A DNA stretch of 64,000 bases from Lophius americanus (lineage: Eukaryota > Chordata > Actinopteri > Lophiiformes > Lophiidae): NCBI GenBank assembly GCA_037951165.1, contig JBBDHG010000028.1, positions 124,001 to 188,000 of the forward strand, given 5' to 3'. The notes below the pieces were generated by a model that searched no databases, was not told where the DNA came from, and worked only from the letters and a program-made list of their open reading frames with translations. Within the stretch, counting starts at the first letter, position 1, and the number at the start of each line of letters is the position of its first letter. The translations under genes were made by a program, and so were the position numbers. Below are positions 23,137 to 34,559 of this stretch, in pieces.

Positions 23137-23211
23137 TGCACACTAGACACACTTTAGACATAAGTGTGTCTAGTGTGCATAAGTGTGCACTAGACACACT
23201 AGTGCACACTT
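23137..23211. repeat. Two adjacent perfect hairpins
   Basis: Hairpin 1: TGCACACTAGACACACTT (23137-23154), a 7-base loop and its exact complement (23162-23179), an 18-bp stem. Hairpin 2: AAGTGTGCACTAG (23181-23193), a 5-base loop and CTAGTGCACACTT (23199-23211), a 13-bp stem. The arms of the two hairpins are also related to each other (CACTAGACACACT occurs in both). Not recognised as a transposon end. Confidence 0.9.
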
Positions 23212-23304
23212 TTCTTTTCTGTGACTTGCATGGGTGAAATTCACTGAGAAGAGGAAGTGAAATAACTGTATTTTAACATTTTCAGCTTCGTGTTGTCTCT
23301 GAAG

Positions 23305-23394
23305 GACGCGTTATAATTAAGGACAGCTTAGGATAGCCCTTAGCTACGCTGTTATAGGCTTAGACTTTTAAGGGATTTCCCATGATACATTGAG

Positions 23395-23468
<74 letters not shown>

Positions 23469-23610
23469 TCTCTACACATTTATGTCTAATTAATGCATAT
23501 TACTAACTTGACATCTTGCTTGGAGTCTTTTCGCTCCCGTAGGATCGCATGGATCAAGGGCGGACCTGCTGCTGTGGACCTGGTTGATGGTGACTATGGA
23601 TAATTAAGAT
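23305..23610 (+). mobile_element. L2/CR1-like LINE 3' UTR, copy 1
   Basis: GTTATAATTAAGGACAGCTT, GCCCTTAGCTACGCTGTTAT, GATTTCCCATGATACATTGA, GCATATTACTAACTTGACAT, GGAGTCTTTTCGCTCCCGTA and CTGCTGCTGTGGACCTGGTT are matched block by block at 60560-60840. The second copy retains the end of the coding region, which supports the L2/CR1 assignment. A (TC)33 run has expanded inside this copy. Confidence 0.75.
23401..23466 (+). repeat. (TC)33 microsatellite inside a LINE 3' UTR
   Basis: An uninterrupted 66-bp TC run located where the paralogous copy (60670-60700) has only a short CT-rich stretch. Confidence 0.97.
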
Positions 23611-23769
23611 GTAATTATCCCAAAGAAAGATTATAGTACTGCAGCAGCATGCAAGTATTGCAGGTAATACAAAATATAAGTGAATGATGAAAAGTAAAAG
23701 TATTATAAAACTAGGCCCATACTCCCGACAGCAAAGGCGTATCCACTACATTACATACAGTGTTTTCCA

Positions 23770-24030
23770 CAAAATTCCAACTAGTAAATAAAATATGAAC
23801 TATGAGAGTAAAATACGCAATAAACGACTCAATTCATACAAACGGAATTAGAACCAAATCGGACCAACATTTGAGAAATTATGGAGTAAAAATTTATGGA
23901 GATATAGCTCACACTACTGTCGAAAATATACAACCTACCTTGAAAAACCGGTCTGCATCTGAGAATCAAATTCATTGCATCTTTGAAATATTTTAACAAT
24001 TTTTGGACAGTAAGATGGCCGAAAAGTCAC
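23770..24030 (+). repeat. Family X dispersed repeat, sense copy
   Basis: AGTAAATAAAATATGAACTA, TGAGAGTAAAATACGC, AACCAAATCGGACCAACATT, TGAGAAATTATGGAGTAAAA, TTATGGAGATATAGCTCACA, CTACTGTCGAAAATATACAA and GGCCGAAAAGTCACTA follow the family order. It lacks the GC-rich module. Confidence 0.75.
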
Positions 24031-24039
24031 TACAGCGCA

Positions 24040-24789
24040 CGCCCTATTTGTCATATTCTTCTTCTGGGCCTATGTTGGCTGTCGGCCCGGAGCTCAACGA
24101 AGCATTATCATCACCTTATGAACGGGAGTGTGGATAATCTGCATATTTATGAAAGCGTTTCCGATTAGGTGAGTTGATGCATGTAAACACCGGGTCGGAA
24201 AAGATCGCAGGTCTAGTAAACAGGCGACTGGCATTACAATTTGGAAAGGTTCAAATCGGAAAGGAGAAAAATGTCCCATGTACATGTAAACCCATCTACT
24301 GTCTCTGTCTTTCTCTCTCTCTCTCTCTCAACCCAACTGAACATGGCAGAAGGCCGCCCACCATGGGTTGCTATCTGCTTGATATTCCTGCCTGCTACAA
24401 GGCAGTTTTTTTTCTTGCCACCGTTGCCAGGAACTGGGCCAAGGGTGAAATGTTGGGTCTTAAAAAACAGCTTTGCGATCATTTTTGTTTAAATGGGGTA
24501 ATACTTCAGGTAATTTCTAACCTGTTATAAAACATACACTTGTTCAACGTAATTGAGTTCAGCAGACCAACTGTCTTTTGGCTTGTGGGTTTAACAAATT
24601 TTCCCCCCGGCGATCAATAAAGTACTTCTGATTGCGATTCTGATTGTGTTGAAGACTTCATTGTGCTGAAGACGAGGAACTACTATGTTTTTTCTGTCGC
24701 AGCTCCCAAACTGTTCAACAACTTGCTCCAAACAAGCTGATTTCTGAATTCAGAACCATGGACAGATCCTTTGCAGTGCAGTATTGAAA
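24040..24789. other. No gene seen
   Basis: Unique-looking sequence with a short CT run (24309-24328). The open frames on both strands (up to 118 codons) overlap each other and show no domain. The end of the block (TTCCCCCCGGCGATCAATAAAGTACTTCTG, 24600-24628) resembles a retroelement 3' tail of the GATCAATAAAGTA type, seen only here. Confidence 0.4.
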
Positions 24790-24890
24790 ATGACAGGCTT
24801 TTCTTTGGGAGTGAAAAGGATGGACAGGATTAGAAAAACTGCATCAGAAGGACAACCCAGGTTAGACGTCTTGGAGACAAAGTAAGACTT
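24790..24890 (+). mobile_element. RTE-like LINE fragment
   Basis: TTCTTTGGGAGTGAAAAGGA, TGGACAGGATTAGAAAAACT, AGAAGGACAACCCAGGTTAG and CTTGGAGACAAAGTAAGA match the tract whose antisense form is at 34695-34800. It is a short piece of the family seen at 122-1120. Confidence 0.65.
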
Positions 24891-25599
24891 GTGTGTGGAC
24901 TTTGCATTTCCACATGGGTTCCAAAACATGTGTTGTAGGTGAACCGGTGATTCTCGTCGGCTGGGATGCACTCCAGCCCTCCAGACCCTTGCAGCTTCAG
25001 TTGGACTCTTTATGTCAGTGACATACCTAGAGTTATTTTCATATGTATTTTGATGTTTATGTCTTGGAATTATTTTTAATTATATTTTGATGTTTAAGCC
25101 CTAGAGTTATTGTTTATGTTAGGTTAAAGTTGTTTAATAAAATAAAGTTGAGCTACAGCCGAGGGAAAAGTCTGTGTTGAAGTGAAATTTGAAAACGTGG
25201 TTAAGGAAGTGAACGCCATTTTGTAGAAATGCCAGAGGAATAGGTTTAAGTAACATTAATATGCTAGTCTTCTTAAAGAGTTGAGTGTGCATTAGCATAT
25301 AGAATATTGTTTTACAATTTCCTGTGTTATCTGCTATGTGCCATAGATATATATTGTTATTGATTCTGACCTACCAGTAGGATGTTGAGGATGTAAACGA
25401 TGAACTGAGGAAGATTTCTGTAACCCAAAAGGCCAAAATATCTGAACAAGCCGGTTTTTACAAAGTAACTTGGAAACCGATAGTGTAAAAATTATTTAAT
25501 CATAAAACAGTTTAATCATAAAACTTTACCATCTATCTATTCTGACTTAAAAGAAATGTACTAAAACTAAAAAGAAATAAGGTAACAATTTGCAAGGAT
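24891..25599. other. No gene seen
   Basis: GGCTGGGATGCACTCCAGCC (24959-24978) looks like the same terminal-repeat word as in the 7600 family, but only that word is clear. The remainder is AT-rich with no recognised content. Confidence 0.35.
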
Positions 25600-25930
25600 A
25601 TTTCTGGGTAGAATGAAATCAAAATACAAAACTTCGAATAACTTAATTTCAGTAGTTTTACAATATTAGAATTAAGTTGTTTCAACTTAATAAAGCTTAT
25701 AGAGGACAAGGCAACGTGTTGGTTGAAAACGTATTTATTATTTATTGATTAAACTCCATTAGTTATTAAAGTAATGGAGTTTGCCTTATTAGTTAAACTT
25801 TGTGGCATTTACTCAATATTGGCTTAGTTGAAACTACTTAAAAAGATCTATGCAAATTTTTTAACTCCATTTTTTTGATTTGAGCCAACTAATAATTTTT
25901 TAAATTGAGGGTAAATTATCATGCACCATT
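25600..25930. repeat. AACTTAA/AGTTGA-rich dispersed repeat
   Basis: The words AACTTAATTT, AGTTGTTTCAACTTAATAAA, TTAGTTGAAACTACTTAAAA and TTGAGCCAACTAAT recur loosely. This resembles a common fish non-autonomous repeat built of AGTTGA/AACTTAA words. Its ends were not found. Confidence 0.5.
25751..25782. repeat. Perfect 11-bp inverted repeat
   Basis: AAACTCCATTA (25751-25761), a 10-base loop and TAATGGAGTTT (25772-25782), inside the AACTTAA-rich repeat. Confidence 0.85.
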
Positions 25931-27279
25931 GCTTATGACACTTAACAACTGTGGGAGGTTCAATTTTCAACTTAAATGTATCGTGTAGGATATAGCACCA
26001 CATTTTGTTGTTTTTGTCTTGGATAACAAAAATAAAGGCTTTTTTTCTCTTCAATTCTAGGCTAATCTGTTAAGTGCAATGTCGTAATGGGGAACTTGAG
26101 CCGCACTGGCTCCCTGACGTTCTTTCTGAGCTCTGTCTAGTGTTTAATAGATTTCAAGTTCATTGATATTCAAACAATAGTTTGTCTTAAATGGTAATTT
26201 CTTATTGAGAACCATGGATATTCTACTCCAACTTGTTTACCGGTTGAACTCTGGACCATGGACGAATGTTGTTTTCAGCAACTAGCTCCAACACATTGTG
26301 AAATCAGAGAGTTCTTTTTGTCGCTAAAGGGAGACCTACACTATACTAGTAGGTGGTTCATGTGTTATGGCAAATCAGTGTATATAAGTACATATACAGC
26401 CAATTTGGTTATTTACATATACATACACGATAAAACATACACATATAAATGGCATAAATGTTTTTTGTTTTAAAAATGAGTCGTACCTTGTCTTATTTCA
26501 TCAAATGCTGTAGGCCTACAACTTGGAATACGTTGGACCATAATACAAGCACGGATGTCAGAGGTTAATGCTCAGTCACTCCAATCTAATTTAATTTCAA
26601 ATATAAATGAAAACCATTATTACACCATCGCTATCGCTGCTGCCGTCCCAGCAATCATCCTTCATTTCCACTGATTCGATTACAGATTAGATACAAGACC
26701 AGTTCTAAAATGAATTCCAAGCTCTGACTTTTGACACTTTGACTTTGATATTTTCCTTATTAACAGTGTCCATATTCATTGTGTTTTTTTCTTTTAACTG
26801 ACATGATGTTCAACAAAAAAAAGAACACCAACTTCTTTCTTTTCTCTGACAGCATTTCTTTATGCTTCAGCTATAACCTTTTTACATACCAAGGTTTCAA
26901 AGGTATTACTGTGTATGTGTGTGTGTGTTCATGCTTCTTTTTGTGCTATGGATCTATCTACAAGCTCATCTGGGGGCAAAGCGTGAGTGCCTTTGACCCC
27001 AGTGTTCCCCATATGGCTACTACACTCAGGCTCAGCCAGCAATGAAAGCTGTTCAATCATGGGATGATCAGGCACAACACACACACATACATACATACAT
27101 ACACATTCACACACTCACACGAAAAGCATGAAGCAAAACACCAACTCCATTGTACCAAATGACATTAAAACACATTCAGAAACGCACACCAGAATTAAAA
27201 TCGGACTGTGAAAATGGATTCCACTCTCTCAGGCTTTGCATATTTTAACTAGGCCCATGCTGTGAGATGAATCATAGGC
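25931..27279. other. No gene seen
   Basis: AT-rich unique sequence. Short interrupted CA/CATA microsatellite near 27076-27120. Confidence 0.4.
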
Positions 27280-27470
27280 ACTATAGTGCATTCAATTGGT
27301 TTAGAAATTATGGCCTGAAAAATTTGGACATAAACTCCCCTTTTTTTTTATCGCAAAATATAAAACTGACCTCTCCCAAAATTAATTCAGCTCTTCCTCA
27401 GACTAAGGTCCATGTAGGTATAAAATTTGGTAATGATCCATGAATTAGTTTTTGGCGGCAACTATCATAG
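27280..27470 (+). repeat. Family X dispersed repeat, partial sense copy
   Basis: TTTAGAAATTATGGCCTGAA, TAAACTCCCC, AAACTGACCTCTCCCAAAAT, TCTTCCTCAGACTAAGGTCC, ATGTAGGTATAAAATTTGGT and AATGATCCATGAATTAGTTT in family order. The right-end module is absent. Confidence 0.75.
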
Positions 27471-28439
27471 AGTGGTTTCGTTGACTGAATTATTGAACAC
27501 AAGACTTAGTGTGCTGAAGGGAACAGGTCCCGCAACAGGCACACGGCGTTCTACCACATGGCATGAGCCTCGCTGTATCTCATCCACTTTGAAGTTTCTG
27601 TTGTTGTTTTGTTGGTGCTGTGTTGGGATTTACATTTTGTTAGTGTTTCAGAAAATTCTCTTTGTACACATTATGATGAAATTTCTGTTGTGGAGCAGTG
27701 GGTGGGAGTGGGCTCCTACCTGGAGGGATCAAAACATATGGTTGTTCTTTTTTCTTTGCTTTGTCTACTATTCAATGTTGAATATTTTCCACTTCAGGCC
27801 GCTGGAAACATACGAATAAAATGCAATCTAGCTACTTAGATATTTGCTAACTCTGCTCCCATAATGCCTCAGAACCTGGTCTTGATGATGACATCACAGT
27901 AACCTTACACTTACTCTGGGGACGGGATGAATTAATGCAACATCCTTAAGGACAATTTTGTGCCAGAGATTAATACAAAATTTCATTAACACAACTATAT
28001 AATAATAGTAAAGACAATCAAATATGAATATAAGTGAAAATATATATAAAAAATGTTATACAGCAAGTAAATAAAAAGCCTAAGAATAACAACATAATAA
28101 TGAGTATATGATAATAATGGAGCGACGTTTGCGAGCTAGTTCAGTCAGTCAACTCGAGCTGCTCTGTTGACTGACATGAAATGCCACACCCTCCATAACC
28201 ATTTACCGATCACGCCCTCCAAATTTGGCCGTGTATTTAAATGAAAAAATTTCCCATCTCCCTCCTCTGCTCTGCTTATGCCACAACTGCCCTGCTTCAG
28301 CTTCTGCTACCTGCTCGTTAAAGCCCTACCACCATCCCTGCATCCACCTAGAGTCTCAATAAGGAGGACATTCTGTTTTCCAATACCAAAAAGGCATACA
28401 CTTCATCTCCCTGAGGGGTCCCCCTCCTCCGGGTCTACA
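27471..28439. other. No gene seen
   Basis: A 130-codon frame (27427-27819) starts in the X repeat and has no domain. A perfect 10-bp inverted repeat (GTCAGTCAAC at 28144-28153, GTTGACTGAC at 28166-28175) lies in unique sequence. The segment 28200-28440 may be upstream LINE sequence. Confidence 0.4.
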
Positions 28440-28829
28440 AGCCCATGTTGAAGTGACATCCACCGATAAAGATATAAAGGCCACTTTTAGTGAGAAGAAA
28501 GGGGCTTTTAGATCCGGGGACAAGGTGATGCAGGAGAGGATTCAAAAATAACTCAAGAAGAAGATCAGGGAGGGTAAAGATGCATACGAAAGGAAGATGG
28601 AGGAACTACTGCAGAAAAAATAATGCAAGGGAGGTCTGGAGAGGACTGAAAGCGATCTCCGGACATGGCAAGGACAGCGGGAGAAGTTAGAATCTGGTGA
28701 TTGGGTCTGGGCTAATACATTAAATGCATTCTTTAATCGCTTTCTTGTACCTCCTTCCCCCTCTCACCAATGTACAAACCAGCTGTTTCCCAGTCCCATT
28801 CACTCAGGCCCTCTCCTGCGTCCTAGAGC

Positions 28830-29637
28830 TGGGCTTACACTGTACGACTCCAGTGTTGTGGCCTTTGAATTTCAACTCACACTATACGAATCAAAGGATT
28901 GCAGAAGCTCACAATATGAGGGCTCAACCTGTACGACCCGTCCAGCTTCCACAGCCTGTTTTGCTATTTCCAATTGTCATTAAAACCAAGTTAAAAAGTT
29001 TGTTCGTTAGCAGCATGCTAATAAGACAGAAATGGGCTGTCTTGATTATTTTTTGGCATCCTGTGGGCCGAAAATTCTACTTTTTTTCTTGATGTTGCTG
29101 GCGTATCTGGACTCGTAGGTGTGTAGAATACTGTGGATGGTCTATTTGGCAGAGAGACTTGGAGGTAAGCGAGCTACGTTTGACTGTATAGTGCATTAAC
29201 TTGATAACAAACACCACTCAGCACACAGCTATGAACTTCTCTCATTCTTTCTTTCTTATTTGCCACAAACTACAATTTCTACTTCATGACTACTTATTAC
29301 TTACTATTTTTATTATTACAACAAGTTGTGTCACCATGGCAACTCAGACACTCCGCCACCTCTCACATGCGCAGTGGGAAAAGAAGACGCTGACGTCAGC
29401 CGATCGAGTCGAGAGGCTGCCAAAATTTCGGATACGCCAGAAAACCTTTCCATCATCCAACCTCTGTCCGGGAGCTGCTTATCGGCACTCCTGACCCCGC
29501 ATAAACTGCATGACAAACGACATAGGACTAATTCCGTGAGAAGGCCCGGCACTCCTGAGGATCATTTGCAAATGTGAATCTGGCTCAAATGCTAGAGTGT
29601 TGGCACGGCTTAACACAACGAGTCGTGTTAAGCCGGG
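28830..29637. mobile_element. Probable non-autonomous DNA transposon inserted in the LINE
   Basis: It separates two collinear parts of the L2-like ORF. The left edge GGGCTTACACTGTACGACTC is partly complementary to the right edge, whose reverse complement begins CGGCTTAACACGACTCG. Related words (ACTATACGA, CTGTACGACC) repeat just inside the left edge, as in subterminal repeats of MITE-like elements. No transposase is visible. The superfamily is unresolved; PIF/Harbinger is a guess. No clear target duplication found. Confidence 0.5.
29606..29635. repeat. Perfect 11-bp inverted repeat at the right edge of the insertion
   Basis: CGGCTTAACAC (29606-29616), an 8-base loop and GTGTTAAGCCG (29625-29635). 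It overlaps the proposed right terminus, so a terminal hairpin is possible. Confidence 0.85.
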
Positions 29638-30525
29638 CCTACACCTTATAATCCTCTTCCTCAAGCCTCCCCCACGCCTCGCTCTCCTTCCCCTTCTCAC
29701 ACACCACCCAACTGTAACCACCCCCCACTGCTAACCCCAGTCTCTCCTTAACATTAGATCAGGTGAAGATGGAATTCGGTAGGATTAAACCACAAAAAGC
29801 TGCAGGTCCATATGGTATCAGATTCAGACTGCTCGGAGATTTTGCAGACCAGCAAAATCTGTAGCTGTGATTCTGTTAAACCTCAGCCTCAGTCTGGAGA
29901 CTGTTTTGCAGGGAGCTCAACCACTTCAGACCTGTGTACTTGACCTCCCAACTGAGGAGGACCATGGGGAGCATTTTTCCCAAGCACCTTCAACTCCTAG
30001 TGAGCTCCCACCAGGATCCTCTCCTGTTTGCTTATAAGCCGGACATTGGAGCGGATGACGCAGTCATTTACCTGTTGCACCGACCCCTTTCTCATTTGGA
30101 GAACGCTGGAAGCATTGTTTGGGTCATGTTTTATGATTTCTCCAGTGCTTTCAACACGATCCAGGCTCCACTGCTGACAGGGAAGCTTGATGAGGCAGTT
30201 GTTCACCGCCGCCTGGCTGCATGGACCAAAAACTACCTCACTGACAGACTAAAGTACGTCAAGCTGAGGGACTATGCTTCTGATGTGGTGGCCTGCAGCA
30301 TGGGAGCTCCACAGGAGACCGTGCTCTCCCCTTTCCTATTCCCATCATACACCTCTTACTTCAGGCACAACACAACTCAGTGCCATCTCTAGAAGTTCTC
30401 CAATTGCTCAGCTGTCATCTGATATATATCAGAGGGGAACGGTCTCGAATACTGGAATACCATTAAGGACTTTGTGGACTTGGTTGAACAACACATATGC
30501 TTTACAAGAAGGGCCAAGGCCAAGG

Positions 30526-30669
<144 letters not shown>

Positions 30670-30744
30670 CTCTCGCTCTCTCGCTCTTTCTCTCTCTCTC
30701 TGTCCGTCCGTCCGTTGCAGATCCTTTGCGTTAGCACGATAAGT

Positions 30745-31140
30745 CAAAACGATTTCATGAATCATTTTTTAAATGTTATACCCAAATAGACCTTAGATCG
30801 AGGAAGAACTGGATTGATTACGGGAAAAGTTAGATGTTTATTTCCAACATTAGGAGATGCTTTATCTCCAACAATTTTTGGGCCATGATTTTGCAATCGT
30901 TGGTTTGATTTAGTCCAAATTCGGTGCATATAAATCAACTTGAGGAGATCTATAAATCTCTGAATCTAAAATTGTTCATATTGTACTGACTTCGTGGAGT
31001 TTATTTTCCTTTACAGGACGAGCTGAAGTTGAAACTGGCGTGTGCATTTAAGTATAACTCTGGATTCAGGTTGAATCACACTACTTATTTTTGAATAGTT
31101 ATAAGAACAGACGCCATGTTTGAAAAGTCGGAAATATTAG
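30745..31140 (-). repeat. Family X dispersed repeat, antisense copy
   Basis: GAATCATTTTTTAAATGTTA, TCGAGGAAGAACTGGATTGA, TTACGGGAAAAGTTAGATGT, GCTTTATCTCCAACAATTTT, GTCCAAATTCGGTGCATATA, CAACTTGAGGAGATCTATAA and TTGTTCATATTGTACTGACT in the antisense family order. Confidence 0.8.
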
Positions 31141-32024
31141 TCTTAACTATAAAAATACCAATATATTAATGAATAATATTTTTAACAGGATATTCTCAGA
31201 AGGTTTAAGAATTTAATTTACATATTTAATATTTTATGTACTTTCTCTGTTAACATACTTTTATGGGCTTCATGGGGATCAACCCCGAGATGAGAGAAAA
31301 GACCTGAAGGGTCGAGGTTGTGCCCAAAAGACATTGATAGTAGTCTAGTAGAGCAGTAACTATGAATTGTTATGTGATCGACCCCATGAAAACCATTGCA
31401 GACTTTGAATGTGGCTTTAAATCCAAATCCCACATCCACACCACTGCTTTACACAAAAAAAATGATTGTGTTAAAGCACGAAAAGCAGCACATTATAACG
31501 GCATACTGATATATATTTAATTTTATTTTCTGGCGTTACAGCATTGTTCCTCTGTAGCAATGGCATGTTTCCTTTCTCTATCTCTGGTAATGACACTTTG
31601 TGTTTGTTCTTTCTTCTTCATTATAGTTGTCTCAGTTTTTTAGTTCCAGGTTTGTTCTTGTTTATTCTCGTTTACTGATTTCCTATCACACATGATTAAA
31701 CTTCAGGAAAGATCGATACTGAGGAAAAGGTACATTAAATATGCATGTTGGTAACAATTTTTTAGGAACCTTTTTGACTTGAATTACTGTTTTTATTATG
31801 GATTGTATTTTATAAGAATTGATTACTTAAAATGTGTTTGGTGCAGTGTCTTATATAAATGGGTTTTATGTCAATCTGTCATAGTTATAACCAATTTTTT
31901 TTATTGATTAGATTTGTCAAAAAATACTATATGGGATACTACACTTGATTTAATACAAGCCTAATTTTCAAAGGTTATATCTTGTTTGAGTAATTTTTAC
32001 TAATATTCAGAGATTTCCATTGTC
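31141..32024. other. No gene seen
   Basis: AT-rich unique sequence, no recognised repeat family, no domain-bearing frame. Confidence 0.4.
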
Positions 32025-32290
32025 ATCGAAATGCACAGTAATGTGATGCTAATATAACAGTATCATTCTGGTAACTGCCGGTATTTAACTGTAATATAAC
32101 TGAATATTTACCGTATATTATCATAAAACATACAGTAAATTACTAACATTATCTTGCTGTAATTTTTTTACAGTAGTATATTGTTGTTTTAGATGACATT
32201 GGTATACTGAAAAATAACAGAATCATACTGACAACTTTAACTACCTGTATGATACTGTAAATTTAGGATAACATTTTTAATTTTTTACTG
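32025..32290. repeat. ACAGTA-rich degenerate repeat
   Basis: Words such as AACTGTAATATAACTG, ACATACAGTAAATTAC, TTTACAGTAGTATATTG and GATACTGTAAATTTAGG recur every 20-40 bp in both orientations. This resembles a common fish MITE-like repeat made of TACAGTAAA words. Confidence 0.5.
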
Positions 32291-32369
32291 CGTAGGATCA
32301 TTGTCTTGCTTGATACAAGTTCAATTTCAGCTTCAACTCAACTATTTCAGCTTGAGAGCAGAATTCTGG

Positions 32370-32700
32370 CTACCCATAACTAAGGGACGGTGTCCAGGCC
32401 ACGATCACGGCATGCCCCCAACATTTTACAGCTACCGCCAGGCTTGACAGTAGGCATAATGAGGTTGGATCTGTGGAGGCGCAGAACTGTAGAAATGGCG
32501 TTTTAACACTTCCCAGAATGATCGATTTAATTTTCTTCTTCATTGATTCTGGAATTTCTTTTGATTTTGGCTTAGTGTTCTGCTGATGATTAATACGAGC
32601 CAGCATCCTACTTCTGAAAATGGTCTATTTAGGTGAAAATGTATTTGAACAGAACTGAAAGTAATCAGACTACCACAAATAGTTACTGATGCAGGCATTA
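32370..32700 (-). mobile_element. Possible Tc1-like transposase remnant
   Basis: On the minus strand, near 32410-32450, the translation PTVKPGGSCKMLGA resembles the PTVK-GGGSIM-WG block of Tc1-type transposases. Upstream, about 32590-32650, KPKSKEIPESMKKK lies in the same direction. The rest is not convincing and stops are present. Confidence 0.35.
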
Positions 32701-32754
32701 TTTTTCATTTACTTCCCAAAGGGGTAAATACCTTTCACACCAACCAAGTTGGTA

Positions 32755-33030
32755 TTAGATATTATTAGATTTATTTTTGTTCAATAAAAACAGTCGATTT
32801 ATATGCACCAAATTTGGACTCCACCGGACCAATGATTGTGAAAATATGGAGATAAAGCTCCTTTGTGTCAGAAATATATAACTTTTTCTCAAAATCAATC
32901 TCTTCCTCGCGCTACGATCTATGATGGAATGAAATAGTTTTTGTGTGATCACATCACCATGAAGAATCTGCAGCGGTGGACACAATAAAGATTCCATAAT
33001 ATCTCCAACTCTTCGTGAATATAATAATTT
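32755..33030 (+). repeat. Family X dispersed repeat, sense copy
   Basis: TATATGCACCAAATTTGGAC, CGGACCAATGATTGTGAAAA, GGAGATAAAGCTCCTTTGTG, TCAGAAATATATAACTTTTT, TCTTCCTCGCGCTACGATCT, the eroded GCAGCGGTGGACAC module and AAAGATTCCATAATATCTCC in order. Confidence 0.8.
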
Positions 33031-34064
33031 TAGTTCCCTCACTAAAATGAGCCATAAGATCCCCTTCCATCACCTTTGGGAGATGACAACTCCTTTGTGG
33101 GTTCCCAGCATCCTTGCATTTTAGATTCCAGCAATCTCACTGTGTAATCAAATGAATCAGGCATTAGATAAAAATGAGTCCCTTTCAGCCATATCTCATA
33201 CTAAAGTCAACCTGTGTTATCTGTTGATGGTACCATTCAGTCGGACCACCACTCTTTGTCTCTTCAGATCTGTGACCCACAGACACCAGGAGAATTTGCT
33301 CCGTGCTTACATGATTCCACCTGCCAAGATCCATGTTTGAGCTCAGGCCAGGGCAAGGTGCCACTCTACAGCACATGCCAATGATACAAATCTCCATAAT
33401 CACACATCCACCCATGGCTACAGCGCAGGGTATGTTTGTGAGGCAGGGGAGTCGGTGGCAGGAGCCTTTTTCAAGCTTTGCGAGTAGTAGTTAATTTTTC
33501 CAGAAGCAGCCGGGGAATATTGGCCATAAAATACTGCTATGATTTCACCATGGATCATTATCAGCAGTTGTGACATGTTTGTGAAAAGTAACCCAGATAT
33601 TTAGGTGAATATATTGCATATGTACAGGTATGTGTAAACAAGTCAATGTGACACTGAGGATTTTCTTTTATTGATGTAGAGGATCCGATTCTCGGTATGT
33701 TAATTCATGCAAACACTTAGTCTTTATTACATTTTCTATTATTATATTTTATTATAGTGCCTGTAGTGCAGAGCAGGAAAGCACCAGACCACAGATGTGA
33801 AAAGAGGTACCAGAGTTATGACATCAATTGTGGTTTTATACAAAGCAGAGAATGGGCAGAACATTTATAATTTCAAAAGACAAATGCTTTTAAATGCAAA
33901 TCAAAACAAAAAAAGGCCACAGATGTCATAGAGATAATGGTTATCATGCAAAAAGGCACTTGTGACTCATTTCCAGCAAAACCATTGTTTCCGTTTTGTA
34001 TGGCATGCCAAGAATTAAAATATGCAGCACTTTTCTAGCAGTCACTAATAGCCCCTACCCACAA
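33031..34064. other. No gene seen
   Basis: Balanced-composition sequence at 33040-33480 with overlapping open frames up to 76 codons but no domain. Non-repetitive at 33780-34060. Confidence 0.4.
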
Positions 34065-34155
34065 ACAGACACAAACACACACAAACACACACAAGCACCC
34101 ACAAACACACACAAACACACACAAACACACACAAACACATACACAAACACACAAT
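34065..34155 (+). repeat. (ACAAACAC)n microsatellite
   Basis: An 8-bp ACAAACAC/CACACAAA motif repeated about 10 times with small variants (one AAGCACCC unit). Confidence 0.93.
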
Positions 34156-34439
34156 ATTAAAAAGACACACTATGTTAGCACTTGGGGATCATTGCTGATT
34201 TGGTGTGTACTTATTTGTAGGGTAGGGGGAGCTCATGTGGGATTTTGTACTGTATTGTATTCAAGCTGCAGGTTAAATTGCAATGGAGCTCATTCGGTTC
34301 GGTTCAATCCACACTGTTGCAGTCGACATGTATAAGGGTCGTTGTGTAACACCCTGGACACCCATTTTCTCCAGCGATGCTTCTCTTCTTGTCTATCTTG
34401 CATATGTCTTAGTTCATATATTGCTGGGGGGGGTTACAA

Positions 34440-34500
34440 AAAAAAAGGTTTTTTAGATATAACTTCCTCACCATTGATCCGATTTAGTCCATATTAAAAG
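34440..34500 (-). repeat. Family X fragment, antisense
   Basis: TTTAGATATAACTTCCTCAC, CATTGATCCGATTTAGTCCA. Only the core box is left; a Rex3 piece follows 60 bp on. Confidence 0.55.
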
Positions 34501-34559
34501 AAGAAATAAGAAGAAATTCTTTACACAAATAATTTGTAAATACCCAGTTAGGACAAATC

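Larger units (their letters stand above)
28440..30525 (+). mobile_element. L2/CR1-like LINE, central part with decayed RT, interrupted
   Basis: The sense translation gives a pre-RT block (SEKKGAFRSGDK, then KIREGKDAYERK, about 28490-28600), NAFFNRF (about 28725), then after an insertion the RT region: KAAGPYGI-type (29795-29815), SQAPSTPSELPPGSSPVCL in a shifted frame (about 29975-30030), and a 152-codon frame (29934-30392). That frame contains FAYKPDIGADDAVIYLLHR, MFYDFSSAFNTIQ and SMGAPQETVLSPFLF, the typical L2/CR1 RT blocks A and B. The block that should read FSDD is KFSNCSAV (about 30395-30415), so the catalytic pair is lost. The remains stop at 30525, where the ATCT array begins. A 0.8-kb insertion splits it at 28830-29637. 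Confidence 0.85.

Noticed and set aside
29934..30392. 152-codon frame as a host gene
   Set aside because: It is LINE reverse transcriptase (FAYKPDIGADDAVIYLLHR, DFSSAFNTIQ, GAPQETVLSPFLF).
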